In this document: positions 14,476 to 17,046 of the stretch, in pieces | How positions within the stretch are numbered: position 1 is the stretch's first letter | How the letters are laid out: each line of letters begins with the position of its first letter | NCBI GenBank assembly: GCA_964540605.1 | Contig: CAZINM010000019.1 | Location: forward strand, 1 to 17,046 | Source: CAZINM01 sp964540605 | Lineage (GTDB): Bacteria > Patescibacteriota > Dojkabacteria > SC72 > JAHDCA01 | Length of the DNA: 17,046 nucleotides | Reading direction: 5' to 3' | Translations under genes and position numbers: made by a program | Notes under the pieces: model-generated | Told to the model about the DNA's origin: nothing | The model's database searches: none | What the model saw: the letters and a program-made list of their open reading frames with translations, nothing else

Positions 14476-17046
14476 CTATTTACCCTTTAAATACGCCTTT
14501 TCCCACTCATGCCTATCTTCAAAAAAGAGCCTAAATGCCTTCTGTTCTTCTTCTGTTTCTGGAGTTCTGCCTAAATGGCATTTCTTATATTTCTTACCAC
14601 TTCCACATGGGCATAGGTCATTCCTTCCAATCTTTTCTAATGTATTAACAACTGTTTGTTGTTTATGCATTCTACCTGGTCTTGAGTCTGTTCCAGATGA
14701 TCGTGTATTTGAATTGTCTGTGACTATAGGTTTTGATACGCCAGGTCCACTTTGGGATCTTTTACCCTCATTTGCCTGTTCATGAACAGTTCTGATTGCC
14801 TCACTAGCATTATTCTCTCTAACTAATCTGACTTTCATGAATCTGTTTACTATCGCATTATCTATTTCTCCTAACATTTTTTCAAACATCTCGAAACCTT
14901 CATTTTTATATGCAACTAGAGGATCTCTTTGAGCCAAACTTTGCATTCCAATACCCTCTCGAAGATCAGCCATCGAATCGAGATGTTCCATCCAGTAATA
15001 ATCTATAGTCTGTAGAACTAACATTCGTGCCATTTCTATACCATATAGTGGACCGATATCATAAATATGCAAAACAAAAGCTACAACTAACAAATGAATG
15101 AACTTATTTTCTAGCTCAACAGGTTTTAAATCTCCTTTTAGGCTTTTATAAAAGTCTATAAGATCTTTATATCCTAATATTTTCACTGCGGATCCAGCTA
15201 GATCCTCTGATATCGCAGATATCACCTGAATAACACTTTTTCTCTCTTCGATATTATCTATCTTCATATCATCAGAGAGTTGCGACGCAAAGATAAATCT
15301 TATATGTTCGATGTATTTTTTAAGTAACCATATATTTACAGGTCTTTGACACAACTTGAAATTCTCTAGACCAGAAATGTCCCAATTTGAGGAGTTACTT
15401 AAAGTAAAGCTATCAATATCTTCGAGAAGTGCTGTGATCTGTAGATCCTTCAGACTTGTGAGATCGACATTCTCTTCTTCTTTCGAACTTTTTCCATTAT
15501 CAACAAGGGATAAGATATTCCTTCTCAACCCATAGATTATCTCTCTCTGCTGATTTAAGACATCATCATATTCAACGAGCCTTTTTCTAATATCAAAGTT
15601 ATGTGCTTCAACTCGCTTCTGAGCATTCTCGATCGTCCTTCCTAATAGACCTAAAGATATCGGAATATCATCTGTTAACCCAACATTAGACATAACCATC
15701 TGCATCCTATCACCACCAAACAATCTCATCAGATCATCTTCAAATGACACATAGAATTTCGATCTTCCCGGATCACCTTGTCTACCAGATCTTCCTCTTA
15801 ACTGGTTATCAATCCTTCGAGATTCATGCCTTTCTGAACCAATAACATAAAGGCCACCCAACTCTTTGACACCCTCACCTAATGCGATATCTGTTCCTCT
15901 ACCAGCCATGTTAGTTGCTATTGTAACTTGACCTTTCTTACCCGCATCCTGAACAATTCTAGCTTCTCTCTCATGTTGTTTGGCATTTAATACCTCGTGT
16001 TTGATTCCTTCTTTTGACAGCATAAGCGATAAAACCTCCGATTTTTCAACAGAGGTTGTACCTACCAACACAGGTTGACCAACTTTATTTGATCCAACAA
16101 TATCATTAACAATCGCTTTGAATTTCGCCTCTTGAGATCGATAGACAACATCTGTCTCATCATTCCTAACTACAGGTTTATTGGTTGGGACTACGATCAC
16201 ATCAAGGTTGTAAACTTTGGCGAACTCCTCAGCTTCTGTAAGAGCTGTTGCAGTCATACCTGCAAGATGTTCATACAATCTGAAATAGTTCTGTAATGTT
16301 ATTGTTGCAAGAGTTTTCGATTCTCTTTTTACTTCTACTTTTTCTTTAGCTTCAATAGCTTGATGTAAACCTTCAGAATATCTTCTACCTTGTAACGCCC
16401 TACCAGTAAATTCATCTACAATGATTATTTCACCATTTCTAATGATATATTCATCATCTCTCTTATAAAGCTCTTTAGCTTTTAATGCGTTATCTAAATG
16501 ATATGCGAATTTAGGATCTTCATAGACATTGTCGACTTTAAGTAGCTTCTCAACATTATCTATACCTGCATCTGTTATAGATACAGAATGTGCTTTCTCA
16601 TCAACGACATAATCTCTTTCAGGCTGAAGTTGATTTGCGATATTCGAGAACTGCTTATACAGATCATTAGATGCTTGAGCACTTTGAGAAATTATCAGTG
16701 GAGTTCGAGCCTCATCAATTAATATAGAATCCGCCTCATCGACAATTGCATAGTGGAGCTTCGATTGGACTCTATCTAAAAGCCTTCTAGCCATGTTATC
16801 TCTAAGATAATCAAAGCCAAACTCATTATTTGTACCGTATACAACATCACATGCATACGCTTCTTGCTTACTACACTCAACAAGATTTGTTCCGATCATT
16901 AGATCCAGCTTCAATCTACCAACCTCTTTTTGTAGCTTATTCCTTTCTTTGATCTCTTCTTCTGCGTCACTCCCTTTTAGAGCAATTGCTTCCTCATCTG
17001 TAACAAAACGATACTGTTTACCAGAATTGATCACACCGACACTCAT
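14476..17046 (-). CDS. secA: Protein translocase ATPase SecA (N-terminus outside window)
   Basis: SecA drives secretory proteins through SecYEG using ATP. The 856 visible residues begin at the strand before the first nucleotide-binding-domain motifs, and about 100-150 N-terminal residues with Walker A are missing. The methionine at the edge is internal. Visible motifs include YGTNNEFGFDYLRDNMARR (70-88), Walker B DEAD (103-106), the cross-linking domain, NBD2 with VGTTSVEKSEVLS, TNMAGRGTDI, GSERHESRRIDNQLRGRSGR and GDPG, then the helical wing and scaffold. The SEC-C zinc motif is intact: C812, C814, C823 and H824. Two departures stand out: about 48 extra residues (11-58) between VGVIN and KQEAYACDVVYG, and a 31-residue tail after the zinc motif. 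The giant surface protein and the anchored deacetylase/Grx protein in this window are likely Sec substrates. Confidence 0.96.
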   Translation of the reverse strand: MSVGVINSGKQYRFVTDEEAIALKGSDAEEEIKERNKLQKEVGRLKLDLMIGTNLVECSKQEAYACDVVYGTNNEFGFDYLRDNMARRLLDRVQSKLHYAIVDEADSILIDEARTPLIISQSAQASNDLYKQFSNIANQLQPERDYVVDEKAHSVSITDAGIDNVEKLLKVDNVYEDPKFAYHLDNALKAKELYKRDDEYIIRNGEIIIVDEFTGRALQGRRYSEGLHQAIEAKEKVEVKRESKTLATITLQNYFRLYEHLAGMTATALTEAEEFAKVYNLDVIVVPTNKPVVRNDETDVVYRSQEAKFKAIVNDIVGSNKVGQPVLVGTTSVEKSEVLSLMLSKEGIKHEVLNAKQHEREARIVQDAGKKGQVTIATNMAGRGTDIALGEGVKELGGLYVIGSERHESRRIDNQLRGRSGRQGDPGRSKFYVSFEDDLMRLFGGDRMQMVMSNVGLTDDIPISLGLLGRTIENAQKRVEAHNFDIRKRLVEYDDVLNQQREIIYGLRRNILSLVDNGKSSKEEENVDLTSLKDLQITALLEDIDSFTLSNSSNWDISGLENFKLCQRPVNIWLLKKYIEHIRFIFASQLSDDMKIDNIEERKSVIQVISAISEDLAGSAVKILGYKDLIDFYKSLKGDLKPVELENKFIHLLVVAFVLHIYDIGPLYGIEMARMLVLQTIDYYWMEHLDSMADLREGIGMQSLAQRDPLVAYKNEGFEMFEKMLGEIDNAIVNRFMKVRLVRENNASEAIRTVHEQANEGKRSQSGPGVSKPIVTDNSNTRSSGTDSRPGRMHKQQTVVNTLEKIGRNDLCPCGSGKKYKKCHLGRTPETEEEQKAFRLFFEDRHEWEKAYLKGK

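Noticed and set aside
1..17046. Known defence, toxin-antitoxin or mobile-element genes
   Set aside because: No transposase, integrase, nuclease or toxin-like product could be recognised on either strand.

Overview
The window is AT-rich, densely packed bacterial DNA that reads cleanly with the standard bacterial code. The first glycosyltransferase gene ends in TGA, and one ORF runs 2353 codons with no in-frame stop, so UGA-as-glycine recoding is unlikely. Most starts lack a strong Shine-Dalgarno sequence, and the chromosomal genes (secA, recO, tRNA-Lys) sit beside a giant lineage-specific surface protein. SecA also carries a long insertion in its first nucleotide-binding domain. Together these suggest a member of the Candidate Phyla Radiation (Patescibacteria). 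That placement is inferred from style and is not proven by any single marker.

Layout. At the left edge (1-666, minus) lies the N-terminal part of a pyruvate formate-lyase gene, cut by the window end. Divergent from it is a single plus-strand gene (779-1621) for an ATP-grasp ligase. Everything to its right is on the minus strand. Reading in the direction of transcription from the right edge: secA (N-terminus outside the window), a small acidic protein of unknown role with a good sigma70-type promoter, two tandem GT4 glycosyltransferases and recO in an overlapping cluster, then tRNA-Lys(CTT) with encoded CCA. A gene-free stretch of about 350 bp full of hairpins follows. After it come a 7-kb gene for a giant surface protein, a small Cse60-like protein and a membrane-anchored protein joining a degenerate deacetylase-like domain to a glutaredoxin-like domain.

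The giant protein has a signal peptide and about 28 beta-propeller-type repeats in two blocks of 14. Each block contains one Cys-bracketed jelly-roll insert. A Calx-beta domain, a Pro/Glu/Asp-rich stalk with a 21-bp DNA repeat, and three membrane segments follow. Two carboxypeptidase-regulatory-like domains lie on the predicted cytoplasmic side. The gene just downstream encodes an extracytoplasmic Grx-like domain, so the two products may be linked functionally through disulfides. This is inference.

Other signals beyond gene content are a 22-bp exact duplicate of the tRNA-Lys 3' end, with each copy followed by its own similar terminator hairpin, and an apparent excess of GATC sites across several reading frames. 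I see no CRISPR array, transposase, integrase or recognisable defence system.
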